The position numbers and the translations under genes were made by a program. From Chara braunii (taxonomy: Eukaryota > Streptophyta > Charophyceae > Charales > Characeae): DNA of 55,084 bases. Positions 10,872 through 21,906 of this stretch are shown here, in pieces. The notes under the pieces are model-generated. The model did no database searches, was not told where the DNA came from, and was given only the letters and a program-made list of their open reading frames with translations. Position 1 is the first letter of the stretch. Each line of letters opens with the position of its first letter. The stretch is taken from NCBI GenBank assembly GCA_003427395.1, contig BFEA01000006.1, positions 2,395,798 through 2,450,881 on the forward strand. Direction: 5' to 3'.

Positions 10872-11418
10872 TTTTTTTTATTTTTTTTTCACACACAAAC
10901 ACATGCCCCATTTGTTTTGGGGGGTGTCAGTCCGTTTGCTTATCACCGATAAGCAGATACAGCAAAGAACGAAAAGACAAAGACATGGAAGCACGGTGGT
11001 TTCGGGAGGTCTTGGTCCGGGCCAGCACCCGGGCCGCCTGCGTCATCCAGGGGGGGCACCCGAACTCGCCCGATCTCCACGAGAAAGAAACGGTTGGGAG
11101 GCATGTCGCACCCAGTCGCCTTGTCTATGCCCGAGGAGGTGGCGTCTCGCTAGGGAGGGCTCCACCTGCCCGCTCCCTCCCGGAAGGAACTGCCCATTCG
11201 TAGGCCATTTAACTCACCCTCTCTCAGTACATTTGAGGTCCCTAGAATCGCTCCTGTGTTGCTCTTGTTTATCCGCTACCGCTCTCTTTATTCTCTGTTT
11301 CCCACCCCTTGAACTACAAATCCATCCTCTATCCAGTTTGCGTTAAGGTCGTTGTCAATGTTCTTATGTAGTATGGGAACCGTACTGTTGTCGTCCTCTT
11401 TCCCGTATCGCTTCACAT
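10872..11418 (-). mobile_element. LINE 3' end inserted in 18S (5'-truncated copy)
   Basis: About 547 bp interrupt the 18S gene. On the minus strand (18S sense) the insert ends in an A-rich tail (T-rich on the plus strand, 10872-10889) directly followed by 18S CTGCGAATG-type sequence, so it is a non-LTR retrotransposon tail in the sense orientation. Its 3' 250 bp align with the 3' untranslated region of the long LINE at 45605-52829. A shared block is GCTTATCACCGATAAGCAGA here versus GCTTATCATCGGCAAGTAGA there, followed by TACA(G/A)CAAAG. No coding part remains. The 18S sequence resumes without visible duplication. Confidence 0.8.
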
Positions 11419-11500
11419 CACAGTGCGAAGTGTTAACACTTAGACATGCACGGCTTAGTCTTTGAGACAAGCCTATGACTACTGGCAGGATCAACCAGGT
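11419..11500 (-). rRNA. 18S rRNA, 5' end (unit 1)
   Basis: The first 82 or so nucleotides of 18S, beginning with the conserved ACCTGGTTGATCCTGCCAGT and the following TAGTCATA-type block (11461-11500 read on the minus strand). Separated from the rest of the gene by the LINE tail. Confidence 0.9.
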
Positions 11501-13679
11501 AATGTGTGTAATGAGCAACCGCAAGGAGCGATGGCCGAGGCGCAGTAGGCACGTCACGCCGACCAGTTTACCAAAAGAACGTCGAACAATCGCGGAAGAT
11601 GCAATGAGTTGCTGAGACGCCGCGAAGTTCGATTGTTTGAATTGCATGTGAACTTCCCCTTCGTAGGCCATCTCCAACGGCAAGGTACCGCACAATCCAA
11701 CACAGCCCGCCGCACCCGCCCAAGAGATTGGCTGCGAACATCACCCGCCCACACCACACCCTGAGATCGCAAGACAACCACACTCTCCGAACACCGGCGT
11801 GCACGAATGAACCACCGACCGCTTCGACCCACAGACGGATGCCACCGCCCACCCAAAACGTACCGATAGCGAAGTGCACCGCCTCATATCTGCATCGAGA
11901 AACGCGAGTGAAGAGAGAAACGAATGCACCACGTATCCAACACGCTCGGACGGACGGAAAACCTCCACCTGTGCACGGGGGTGCAAAAGGAACACCCCTT
12001 TCCGCCTGGATCCACATGTGCATGTTGCCGCGGGCACCACCAACAGAACTCGACGCAGGCGAAACCCAGGAGAAGGACAGTAGCCTTCACAACCCACAAC
12101 CTAAATGCAGTGAAACCGCTACGCAACGAGATCCGTCACGGTGTGCAGCATACCGAGACCACAACATGGGGGACACGACGCGCACAAGCGCGCATTCCAA
12201 CAAGTCGGGCGGATGACGGGCCTAACCTCGCGACGCCGTCGGCGGATGCATCACGCATCCCACAAGTCTCCGCCCTCGCATACAGTAAGCAGCGGGTGCA
12301 GGGCCGAGGCCACCTGCGCCACCGCTCGATGGTGTCGCTCGGATGGCGAAGAGTGCAGAGCCTCCTCACCAAGTCGTGACACCCCCTCAACACCAATGGA
12401 ATGCGCCGTTGTGAGTAAGGACACGAAGACGACACCACAACAAAGCCGCAACCGCTCTCTTCGAAACCTACGAATCAGGGTGTCGAAGCTGAGAGTCGGT
12501 GACGGGCACCTCCACCACCTGCAAACGACCGCCATCCGGACTGTCGTCGGGGATCAGGCACCAATCATCGCATGAGGATGAGCGAGGGTGAACGCAACGA
12601 TCCACAACCCGACACCACGACACAGGAAAGCCCCGACAACTGCAAACGCCGCCAGCGACGAGCGAGTTGTCGTGAAATAAGCCCTCTGAAAGAGACGACC
12701 ATGGGCCCGCACGGCGCAACAAATATGTGTGCTCGACCACCAGAGAACGACTCGCCTGTCCCTCGCAAACTAGAAACCACCCAAAGCGTGTGCAGAGAGT
12801 CCCTCGTAACTCAAGTACAAGGTCCAAAAACCCACGCCCGGAACGTCGCCTTCATCGACTGCAAGGGGGATGCTAAGCTCGCAGGCCCCTATAAGAGTCC
12901 AAACGGGACTCCGAACCGCCAACCACCGACTGTTTGGCACATCCGGAGGGTGCTCACCGAGCCATCCGCCGAGGGACCTTCACATGTCCCTTTCCAGCAA
13001 GCTGACTCAACAGACCCCAATAGTGATGTCCCGCTCGGGACCTCATCCCTTTCAGCTCTCAATAAAACGCCTCTGGACCTTGGATCCTGGGAGACCCCTT
13101 TTTCTCGGCCCGTTGCTACGCCCGAGTGGCAATGCGTGATATCTGCTGCCCCCACAAATTCGACACCTCAAAAGTCCATCCCATCTTCGTCCCTTCCACA
13201 CACACAGGGATAAGGGGAAGGACCGAGGGAAAAAAATAAATAAATAAAAAAAAAGAATGAAAAAAAAGGGACGAAACAAACAGAGAAAAGGCCAAGCAGC
13301 TTTTGTGCCTAGCGATTCAGATCACGCTGTGGTGTGGGAGGGAAAAGTTTACGGAAGTCTGGCAGAATCATGCGTCCGTTGTGGGGTTATGTATTGGCGA
13401 ACATGACCGGACACGCACTCCAGAAANAGAAGGGGGGAAAGAAAAGTCAAGGATGACTTGACAAAATCGTCATTTCAATTTGTGTCGGCCCCGAAAAAAA
13501 CTGCATCCGGCAGAACAAGTGAGGCCGAAAACCCGACGGCCATAAGCATTTCCGTGCATGCCCCGGAGAACACCATAGAGCCAATCAGGCACTGCCTCCA
13601 ATGAAGCAGCCCGCCATGATCACGCGCACGNGCGGGGAGGGCCGGATAGGGCAAGAAGTGGGCTGTTTGCCCCCGCCAT
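11501..13679 (-). other. external transcribed spacer and intergenic spacer (unit 1)
   Basis: Sequence upstream of 18S, homologous over its whole length to 52911-55084. It contains a candidate Pol I start near 12886, so roughly 12886-11501 would be the 5' ETS and the rest non-transcribed spacer. An A-rich run lies at 13230-13270 and varies in length between the units. Many open frames cross it on both strands but none is conserved as protein between units, so I do not call genes. Confidence 0.75.
12884..12897 (-). promoter_or_regulatory. candidate RNA polymerase I start (unit 1)
   Basis: The minus strand reads CTCTTATAGGGGCC here. Plant rDNA start sites typically have the form TATATA(R)GGGG with initiation at the purines. 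The same string is conserved at 54306-54319 upstream of unit 2. Position about 1.4 kb upstream of 18S fits a 5' ETS. It is a match to a remembered consensus only. Confidence 0.4.
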
Positions 13680-14223
13680 NNNNNNNNNNNNNNNNNNNNN
13701 NNNNNNNNNNNNNNNNNNNNNNNNNNNNNNNNNNNNNNNNNNNNNNNNNNNNNNNNNNNNNNNNNNNNNNNNNNNNNNNNNNNNNNNNNNNNNNNNNNNN
13801 NNNNNNNNNNNNNNNNNNNNNNNNNNNNNNNNNNNNNNNNNNNNNNNNNNNNNNNNNNNNNNNNNNNNNNNNNNNNNNNNNNNNNNNNNNNNNNNNNNNN
13901 NNNNNNNNNNNNNNNNNNNNNNNNNNNNNNNNNNNNNNNNNNNNNNNNNNNNNNNNNNNNNNNNNNNNNNNNNNNNNNNNNNNNNNNNNNNNNNNNNNNN
14001 NNNNNNNNNNNNNNNNNNNNNNNNNNNNNNNNNNNNNNNNNNNNNNNNNNNNNNNNNNNNNNNNNNNNNNNNNNNNNNNNNNNNNNNNNNNNNNNNNNNN
14101 NNNNNNNNNNNNNNNNNNNNNNNNNNNNNNNNNNNNNNNNNNNNNNNNNNNNNNNNNNNNNNNNNNNNNNNNNNNNNNNNNNNNNNNNNNNNNNNNNNNN
14201 NNNNNNNNNNNNNNNNNNNNNNN
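13680..14223. other. assembly gap (544 N)
   Basis: Unknown bases inside the intergenic spacer between the two rDNA units. The true length of the spacer here is not known. Confidence 0.99.
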
Positions 14224-14750
14224 TATATATATTACATAGTACATGTTTGCATTTTGTTTGAATACTTGAAGAATAGCGTTTTTTTTTACTGAAACAAAGG
14301 TCGCCCGCCACATCGTGCTTAAGTGTACAATGTGGCACTCACGTCGATCCAGCCTTTGGTCCCACATCTGCGTGCAGCCAAAAGTGGCAGGCCGTATGGG
14401 GCGGCATCGAACAATGTGGCATGCACAAACGCCCACCGGGTTAAGTACAGGAAGACACGTGAACACATCCATCCTTCCGGACAGATGGCGCGCCGCAGTG
14501 ATAAAAAATTACAATGTGGCACCCACCCCAACATGGGCTCGGGTACAGTTCTCCTTTGAACCGAAAGCCGCGTACCACATCGGGCAAAAAGGGCTTCAGA
14601 CGGAGGCAGCAAAACTAAGAAATAAAAGAAAGGGAAAAAAACAAAAGAAGCAAGCAACTTATTGGCCCCTATACAAGGGCGAGGACTCTCTTCAGACGCG
14701 GATGACCGCCGTTCAAACATTTGAGGAGGGGTGGGGAACGAGGAGGTGGG
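14224..14750 (-). other. intergenic spacer downstream of 26S (unit 2)
   Basis: No gene. The string ACAATGTGGCA occurs at 14327, 14411 and 14511 (spacing 84 and 100), suggesting a decayed spacer subrepeat. The 26S 3' end is placed at its right edge. Confidence 0.6.
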
Positions 14751-15177
14751 GGAAGCCTTTGGAACAAAAGGCAGAATCTCAACAAATCGTGACGACAAGG
14801 CCACTCTATTGCTTACAACACCCCGCTCCTTGTCTAAGTCGTTTGCAAAGGGTTTGACTCCCCGAGCGAAATAAATTCCGATGAAGAGACCCCAGGGCGT
14901 CGGTTCTCCACCGCAGGAGGAACAACTCCGAACTTATGCTTTCGGGGCCAGACGAGCTGGCCCTATCGACAGTCTTGTGTCATCCGAGGAGGCATACGCC
15001 GTCGCTGCACGCACAGATTCTAACTTAGAGGCATTCAGTCATAATCCCACGGACGGTAGCTTTGCACCGCTGGCTTTTCAACCAAGCACAATTGCCAATT
15101 GTGCGAACCAACGGTTCCTCTAGTACTGGGTTAGATTACCATTGCGACGGCGGTGCATCAGTAGGGTAAAACTAACT

Positions 15178-15226
15178 TGTCTCACGACGGTCTAAACCCA
15201 ACTCACGTTCCCTGTTGGAGGGTGAA
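15178..15226. repeat. target-site duplication, left copy
   Basis: Begins TGTCTCACGACGGTCTAAAC and ends GGGTGAA. It matches 15868-15916 at 47 of 49 positions; the differences are C/T in ACGACGG/ACGATGG and A/T after GTTGG. Confidence 0.85.
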
Positions 15227-15867
15227 AGGATTTGAGGCCAAACCCAAAATTTTCAATTCGAGTCTCGCAGTGTCACTCCCTTGCGATAGACGTTCCCAAC
15301 AGGTTCGAAGGACGGGGCGCCCTACTCCCCGAAGAGAGGAACAACCGTCCCATTTCCCAACACTTGGATCGTCATTGCGTCGCTCAATGGCAAAAAAGCG
15401 CTGATACCTGTCATCATAAAGCCCTATACAAGTCAGAAGAGTTGTGCAGATATTTAGGTCGTATGGAGGAGGAATGGCAAGCATGGGCAAGCCTTCTTTC
15501 GAGGACCTGATGCATTTAAAAAACTACATCTACACAACTTTCCCCTTCGAGGACGGAAGGGGTAAGACTTGCTCTCAACATATTTGCTACTTCCACCGTA
15601 ATCCTTGAGAGCAAGTCCTTTCGTCCCCTTCTAGGACGGAAGGGGTAGGACTTGCTCTCAACATATTTGCTACTTCCACCCTAATCCTTGAGAGCAAGTC
15701 CTTTCGCACGTTCAACTAGAACTAGTCCTAAAACACTTTCGTTCTACGGCTCTCCCGTGCCCTCAACATCCACACGGATGCAAGGGTCGAGCTCCAAGAC
15801 TCATCCCAACAAGCAAAAAGGCGGGTGGGCAAGAGCACCGAGGGGCAGGTAGGGGAGACCCGTAACG
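15227..15867. mobile_element. 641-bp insertion in 26S with 49-bp target duplication
   Basis: The 26S sequence at 15178-15226 is repeated at 15868-15916 with 2 differences in 49, and normal 26S sequence continues outwards from the outer edges. This is the signature of an insertion with a long target-site duplication. The insert has no terminal inverted repeats, no A-tail and no recognisable protein. Near its middle it has two 83-bp tandem repeats, each a hairpin. Long duplications are known for some rDNA-specific non-LTR elements of animals, so a non-autonomous relative is possible, but class is undetermined. Confidence 0.75.
15542..15707. repeat. two 83-bp tandem hairpin repeats
   Basis: Unit 1 is 15542-15624 and unit 2 is 15625-15707, with few differences. 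Each contains an inverted repeat: GACTTGCTCTCAA (15566-15578) with TTGAGAGCAAGTC (15605-15617) in the first, and GGACTTGCTCTCAA (15648-15661) with TTGAGAGCAAGTCC (15688-15701) in the second. Each would fold into a 13-14 bp stem with a 26-nt loop. Confidence 0.9.
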
Positions 15868-15916
15868 TGTCTCACGATGGTCTAAACCCAACTCACGTTC
15901 CCTGTTGGTGGGTGAA
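15868..15916. repeat. target-site duplication, right copy
   Basis: Second copy of the 49-bp 26S segment, continuous with the normal 26S sequence to its right (GGTGAACAATCCAACACTTGG). Confidence 0.85.
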
Positions 15917-16559
15917 CAATCCAACACTTGGTGAATTTTGCTTCATAATGATAGGACGAGCCTACATCAAAGGATCAAAAAACAACATCTCTATGAACGC
16001 TTGGCTGCCACAAGCTAGTTATCCCTGTGGGAACTTTTATGACACCTCTAGCTTGAAGTCCTGAAACGTTAAAGGATTGATAGGCCATGCTCTCACAGTT
16101 TGTATTCGTANTGGAAATCAAAATCAAATGAGCTTTTGTCCTCCTGCTCCACACGAGATTTTTGTTCTCGCTGAGCTCATCTTAGGATACCTGCGTTATC
16201 TTCTAACAGATGTGCCGCCCCANCCAAACTCCCCACCTGACAATGTCTTTCGCTTGGATCGGACAGGCCACGAGGGCCTGNACCTTGGATCGAGAAGCAG
16301 GGGTAAAACCCTGGCTCCACCTCACGAGATAAGTAAAATAACGTAAAAAGTAGTGGTATTTCACTTGCGCCGTAAAGCTCCCACTTATTCTTCACCTCTC
16401 AAGTCATTTCACAGAGTCGAACTCGAGTTAAGGTCAACAGGGTTTTCTTTCCCCGCAGATTCTTCCAAGCCCATTCCCTTGGCTGTGGTTTCGCAGGTTC
16501 GTAGATAGGGACAGTGGGAATCTCGTTAATTCATTCATGCGCGTCACTAATTAGATGAG

Positions 16560-16608
<49 letters not shown>

Positions 16609-17574
16609 AGCGCTTGGTTGAATTTCTTCACTTTGACATTTAGAGCACTGGGCAGAAATCACATTGCGTCAACATCTTTTGGGACGATCGCAATGCTTTG
16701 TTTTAATTAAACAGTCAGATTACCCTTGTCCGCACCAGTTTTGAGTCGGCAGTTTGATGCTTAGGGAGAGTCCCACGGCCCTACCTGAAACGTGGGGACA
16801 TAAGATATTTTACGCCCGTCCGCACACTGGCACGCGGGTTCTGGCCTCGCCGCGAGAGCAGCTCGGGCAGACCACTGACAGCCAACGACATCGAGGCACA
16901 GACTCCTATGCCCAGCCCTCAGAGCCAATTCTTTTCCCAAGGTTACGGATTCATATTGTCGGTTTCCCTTACCTACATTCTTCCTTTGACCAGAGACTGA
17001 TCACCTAGGAGACCTGATGCGGTTATGAGTACGGCGGGGCATGAGAGGTACGGACAACTCCTGATTTTCAAGGGTCGTCGGGGCCGTGTTGGACACCACA
17101 AGACGCGCGGTGCTTTGTCGGGCGTTGCACCCTATCTCCGGTTGCTCCGATTCCAGGGTGGGCGAGCCGTCAAGAAGGAAAGAGAACCCTCCCCACGACC
17201 CTCGTCGGCATCTCCGGCGCTGCTTACGTTACCGTCCACCTCCACAACCCGGTTTGGGAATATTAACTCGACCCCCTTTCGATGTGAGGCGCGCAGTGCG
17301 CCCTTGATACAAGATTTCCACATCTCTTAAGGGTCGACTGACCCATGTCCAAGCGTGGTTCATATGGAACCCTTCTCCACTTCAATCTTCAAAGTTCGGA
17401 TTTGAATATTTGCTACTATCACCAAGATCTGCACCGGGACCTGCTTCACCTAAGCTCACGCTCTAGGCTTCGCAATAGGCCCTGCACCCTCCTACTCGTC
17501 TAGGCGTTAGAATCCCCACGACGGCCGAGCATAGGTCGTGCGCTTCAACGCCATCCATTTCCGGGGCTGATTGA

Positions 17575-17608
<34 letters not shown>

Positions 17609-18664
17609 ATTTCGACTTCCATGACCACCGTCCTGCTGTCTGTATCAATCAACACCCTTTGTGGTGTCTAACTTACCTCGCACTTTGGCACCGTAGCTCG
17701 ACTTTCGGTTCGTCCCGCATCGCCAGTTCTGCTTACCAAAAAAGGCCCACTTGGAAGTTTCATTGATCCTCGAGGTTCGCTTAAGCAACCCCGAAATCTT
17801 ACCTATTAAAGTTTTAGAATAGGTCGAGGGTGTTTCACCCCTGAGGCCTTTAATCATTCGCTTTACCTGATAAAACTGTTCAATAGCTCCAGCTATCATT
17901 AGGGAAACTTCGGAGGGAACCAGCTACTTGACAGTTCAATGAGTCCTTCGCCCCTATACTGAAGTCCGACGAACGATTTGCACATCAGTATCGCTGCGAG
18001 CCTCCACCAAAGTTTCATCTGGCCTCGCCTTGCTCAGGTATAGTTCACTATCTTTCGGGTCCCAACGGGCATGCTCACACTCGAACCTCTCACATCAGAT
18101 CGTGGTTGGCGGACGGTGCACCCCGCAAAGGGTTCCCGCCACTCAACTTTCTTTCGCCTCGTGGGCTAATCACCCATCGGCTCGCAAGGGCGTTGAACTC
18201 CTCAGTCCGTGTTTCAAGATGGGTAGGATAGAGGAATTTCGCCAGCATCCCGAACACGCATGAACCCGAACGGGCCCGCCGAAAGAGGCGCGTGCTCAAG
18301 GTCCTCGACCGTCGTGACGGCCACCCGTGGGGCGTTTCAATCGCTCCCCATCGCAATGCCAGTCACAGCAGCCCATGATGGTAGGCACCCCACGTCCAAC
18401 AAGGGGGGCGACAACACAGTCNCCGTCCACCCCTGCCCAGACGGGAACGCAAAACTTCCCCTCCATCCACTTCTCGCTCGACAATTTCAAGCACTCTTTA
18501 ACTCTCTTTTCAAAGTTCTTTTCATCCTTCCCTCGCGGTACTTCTTCGCTATCGGTCCCTCGCACATATTTAGCCTTGGATGGGACTTACCACCCAATTG
18601 GGGTTTCTTCCTCCGCTTAGTTATATGCTTAAATTGGGCGGGTGCTCCTGCCCGACCTGAGATC

Positions 18665-19020
18665 AACAGGCAAGGCTCGACATACCTCCACAGCTCGAGC
18701 CCGACACCCCCAACCGCAAGCCCACCTCAAGCTGATGGGAGCGAACGGAAGGCGGCGACCACACAAACCGGAGGGATGACCTTACGTGTCGTTTTCAGGG
18801 AAACGTAGACCACCACCCACAAACGGGTGCTGGAGGGCAACAAGAGGACGGAGCAAAACGCTCCACTTTAGGCTGCGGCCCCCAAAGGCCCGCTCGGAAT
18901 GCTCTGCAATTCCCTTCCATTTTAGGCTATTGACGCTCTCCAACTGGGAAGCGAGGGAAGCCACGACCATGAACCCCACCACTCTCCGAAACGGAAGGTG
19001 CTGAGGTCGTGAGGAATCCA
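18665..19020 (-). other. ITS2 (unit 2)
   Basis: Spacer between 5.8S and 26S, alignable to 7944-8299. Confidence 0.75.
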
Positions 19021-19180
19021 ATAATGTTCAGGCGGGAGTGCCCTCGGCAGAAGCCTTGGGCGCCACGTGCGTTCAAGATATCGATGGCTCACATATTTCT
19101 GCAATTCACATTGAGTATTGCATTTTGCTGCGCTCTTCATCGTTGCGAGGGCCAAAATATTCGTTTTCCGAGAGTTCTAC
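19021..19180 (-). rRNA. 5.8S rRNA (unit 2)
   Basis: About 160 nt on the minus strand, same boundaries as the unit 1 copy. Conserved blocks on the plus strand are GCAATTCACATTGAGTATTG and CATTTTGCTGCGCTCTTCAT, followed by CGTTGCGAGGGCC. The copy differs from unit 1 at a dozen or so sites. It has slightly more standard sequence at the 5' end (CCGAGAGTTCTAC) but TT in place of the usual CGCATTTCGC context. Confidence 0.85.
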
Positions 19181-20055
19181 AAATATAGTGTCGTTCTGAC
19201 AGGACTGGCCCCTAAACGAGAAGAGAAGGTGGCCGTCAACCCGGACAGCGACAAATCAGAGCAGGTACATCAATAAGAAGTTGCAAGTTGTCGCCACCAC
19301 CCGCTGCCATGGGCCCGTCCGACCCCCCGTTCGGGGGGCCAGGCAGGGCAGCATGGAGCAGCGGGGCAACGAGGGTGCAAGCGCTGTCTCCTCCCCCCGC
19401 CCCCAACCCGACACCACCCCGTTCACGACCAAAACCCTCCCCCAACGACCCTCCACCCCGAGATTCAGACCACATCGACTGTGTCGATCTGTCCGGAAAG
19501 GAGAACCCCGTTGGAAAGGAGGCGAGGACGAAACGGGGAGGGGCCGAGGACCCTACAACACACCCCGCCCCTAGCCTCTACCACGACCCTCGATCCCCAA
19601 ACAAGCGACAAGCTCCGCATGAAGCCGAGGTTGAGGCCGGGATGGAAAGGAGGTCCGGATAAAGCTGAGACGGGAAGGAGGGGGGGTATGCAGGCCGAGG
19701 ACAGCCGCCACCACCCGACATCCCGCCCCTGATCCTCCTGCATGGCTATCCGTCCCCGGACCAATCGCCATCCCGACCAGAAGTCGAGAATGGGGCTGGG
19801 CCGAGGTAACAACCTGCGGAGGCGAGACGGGATGAAGGGGGAGCAACGCCACAAGGCGTCGGACCCTGCCCACTCTCCCCACCCTCAACCGACACCACGC
19901 CCCCGTCTGCGGGGGGGCAGGCGCCAACTGGGCACTAAGCCCAAGATGGTGTTGAAACGGAAAAGAAAAGCGAATGCAGGGAGGATGGGGGCAAAGGGTG
20001 GCGGAAGGGAGATCAAGCCAGCGTCCCACACCCCGAAGATCGGCCGTTCATGTGT
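19181..20055 (-). other. ITS1 (unit 2)
   Basis: GC-rich spacer homologous to 8461-9165, with about 170 extra bases next to 5.8S (around 19185-19355) that contain the palindromic run CCCCCCGTTCGGGGGG. No gene. Confidence 0.75.
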
Positions 20056-20056
20056 C

Positions 20057-20127
<71 letters not shown>

Positions 20128-20181
20128 ATGAACTTCTCACAGCACCCCGAACGGCAAACCGCCGAGATCACCGCAATTCAG

Positions 20182-20220
<39 letters not shown>

Positions 20221-20399
20221 CGTGTGTACAAAGGGCAGGGACATAATAAGCGCGAGTTGATGACTCGCTCTTACTAGGCATTCCTCGTTCAAGATCGATA
20301 ATTACAACAATCTATCCCCGTCACGATGAACCTTAAGAAGGTTACCCAGGCCTTTCGACCTCGGCAAGCAACTAGTTTGGTTCATATTGTAGCGCGCGT
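20056..20399 (-). rRNA. 18S rRNA, 3' segment (unit 2)
   Basis: The last 344 or so nucleotides of 18S, with the standard 3' terminus at 20056 and the sequence GTACACACGGCCCGTCG-type block near 20215. It stops at TTGTAGCGCGCGT, where the LTR retrotransposon begins. The gene continues on the far side of the element at 44215. Confidence 0.9.
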
Positions 20400-20856
20400 T
20401 GTCGCACTTTTTCTACTCGGGCTACTTCGGGCGACCAGAAAGCCAACAAGCTGTCACGCAGGATTTTGGATCCTAATTGGATGCAAATGCAATACATAAA
20501 ATAAATTAAATCATGCAAATCCCTTCCTGTTGTGTGCGTCCGGCTTCGAGCGAGACCCTTTAATTGCGATCTTCGTCAGTCTCCGGTCTTAGGAATCTTT
20601 ATTTTGATTCGGAACAGTGGAGAATCATGCAAATAATAATGATGGAATGCTGGTGTGTCATGCATGCATCAATTTTGTCGGCCTATAAATTTTGAGAACC
20701 GTGACAGAATCATCAATGAGTACAGCCATCAAGCAAAACAACAATGCAAGAGGCAAGACTGACTGACTTGAGCGATGACAAAGTTAAATGAGGGAAGAAT
20801 GAAAACTCATAATAGTCTCAGACGGTACATATGGAAGAAAGCATGACCTGCACCAA

Positions 20857-21640
20857 TCAAGAGTCCTCACTCATCCCTCTGAACCTCACACTCAATCTCT
20901 CATTTTGTTGTCTGTCGTTGGGCTTCTTGCCATGTCTCCGTACTCTTTGAGTCTGTGGCCTCTGAATGTAGAGCCACCTGAAGCCTGCTAGTTCCGAGCA
21001 CTTCCATCCAAGGTACATGATCCGAAAGTCAATCATGGAACAAAACTCTTCCCATCGTGTAGGTAGGTAGGATCTAGAGAAAATCCCTCGTCTGAGATGT
21101 GGGAACTCTGAGGGCTCCGTCAAAGCCTGATAGTCAATCTCTGCTGGCGATATGTATCTTTTTGCCAAGTTTTTCAAGTCGCCCCAACAAAAACAGTCCG
21201 TGAGAGTGAAAGGTACTGGAGACTTTGGATAGTCAGTGTAAAGCTTGGGCCCAAAGCTGCGAATAATCCTGACACCACTCCCATCAAGTTCCCTTTTTTT
21301 CCCTTCAAGATACCCGGCGGCGACGACCCAAACGGAATCAAAGTGCTCATAGGTTTCTTTCCCTTTTTTTACACAGGGTCTCAAATCATAGGTAGCACCA
21401 CCTGTGAAGTTAGAACTACAAAGATGGTCAGATCTCCCTGATTGAAGCCCTTTGCACTGACATAGCTGTACCGAAAGGCATCCTTGGAAGCAACTTTGTT
21501 GAGACTGACAAGGACTGCCTTCGATACTGATGATGACCGTACCGTACTCATGGACTGAGACAGGTGCCGGTATTGATCTTTGTTCTTTGGCGAGAGCGCT
21601 GTCTGATTAATGCTAACTTCTGCGGCGGATAGCAGTACCT
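20857..21640 (-). pseudogene. LTR frame A, left copy (accessory protein family)
   Basis: Left-LTR copy of the frame at 38940-39683. An open part of 175 codons (21384-20857) covers the C-terminal two thirds, including RPCVKKGKETYEHFDS, SFGPKLYTDYPKSP and EFPHLRRGIFSRSYLP. The N-terminal third is readable in another frame because four bases near 21410 are missing relative to the right copy. At the position where the right copy has a TAG (39168) this copy has CAG (Gln, 21127-21129), so neither copy is intact. The fold and role are unknown; for the relation to the internal copies see the array at 36550-38091. Confidence 0.6.
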
Positions 21641-21906
21641 GATCGCTTGCTCAGACCTGGCTGAGGTAGAGCCTCACTGAGATGACACGTTGTCGAGCGT
21701 TGGCTGAAACCAAGTGTTGCCCGAAATTCTGCTTAAGTATTGATTAAGTGCTGATACTAGATTAAATATAGATTGAAGCTTTGAATAGACCCTGATAAAA
21801 ACCCAAGGTGCCGAGTCAATGGGCACTAAGTACTTGAAAAACTGTAGGTTGCGAGGAGGTTTCCTTTAGTTGAGATGCTAATGAGAACCTTCGGCATCCT
21901 CAGCGT

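Larger units (their letters stand above)
14751..18664 (-). rRNA. 26S rRNA (unit 2), interrupted and internally deleted
   Basis: Nearly full-length large-subunit rRNA on the minus strand. The 3' end near 14751 is set from the conserved terminal stretch (CCTTTGCA-ACGACTTA ... AGAGTGGCCTTG ... GAGATTC), and the 5' end near 18664 from the GATCTCAGGTCGGGCAGG block before TTTAAGCATAT. Universal blocks such as GACGGTCTAAACCCA (plus strand 15187-15201 and 15877-15891) and the GGCATTTGGCTACCTTAAG region (16562-16580) are well kept. Two defects are visible: an insertion of about 0.64 kb with a long target duplication (15227-15867), and loss of about 225 nt near 18606 that unit 1 and plant 26S genes retain. 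Without the insertion it would be about 3.2 kb. A few ambiguous bases occur (for example 16111, 16223, 16281). Confidence 0.9.

Noticed and set aside
10872-11418. Group I intron in 18S
   Set aside because: The insert ends in an A-tail at the junction and shares its 3' part with a coding LINE, so a non-LTR retrotransposon explains it better; I saw no conserved intron core.
12572-13213. 213-codon open frame in the rDNA spacer
   Set aside because: Lies in the external/intergenic spacer; the homologous spacer of unit 2 (about 53985-54640) does not keep the same frame open, and the product has no recognisable features.
13475-14472. Long open frames spanning 13475-14338, 13585-14472 and 13601-14239
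   Set aside because: They are open only because they cross the run of unknown bases (13680-14223); no real coding evidence.
14224-14750. 5S rRNA gene linked in the spacer
   Set aside because: Looked for 5S internal promoter and terminal sequences in all spacers; none recognised.
15542-15707. CRISPR-like array
   Set aside because: Only two tandem 83-bp hairpin repeats without spacers; in a eukaryotic rDNA context this is not CRISPR.
15227-15867. tRNA-derived SINE in the 26S insertion
   Set aside because: A GGTTCGAAGG-like string is present but there is no A box at a proper distance and no A-tail.
16500-16585. R1 and R2 element insertions in 26S
   Set aside because: The sequences matching the usual R1 region (GACAGTGGGAATCTCGT, about 16510-16526) and R2 region (GGCATTTGGCTACCTTAAG, 16562-16580) are uninterrupted; the 26S insert lies elsewhere.
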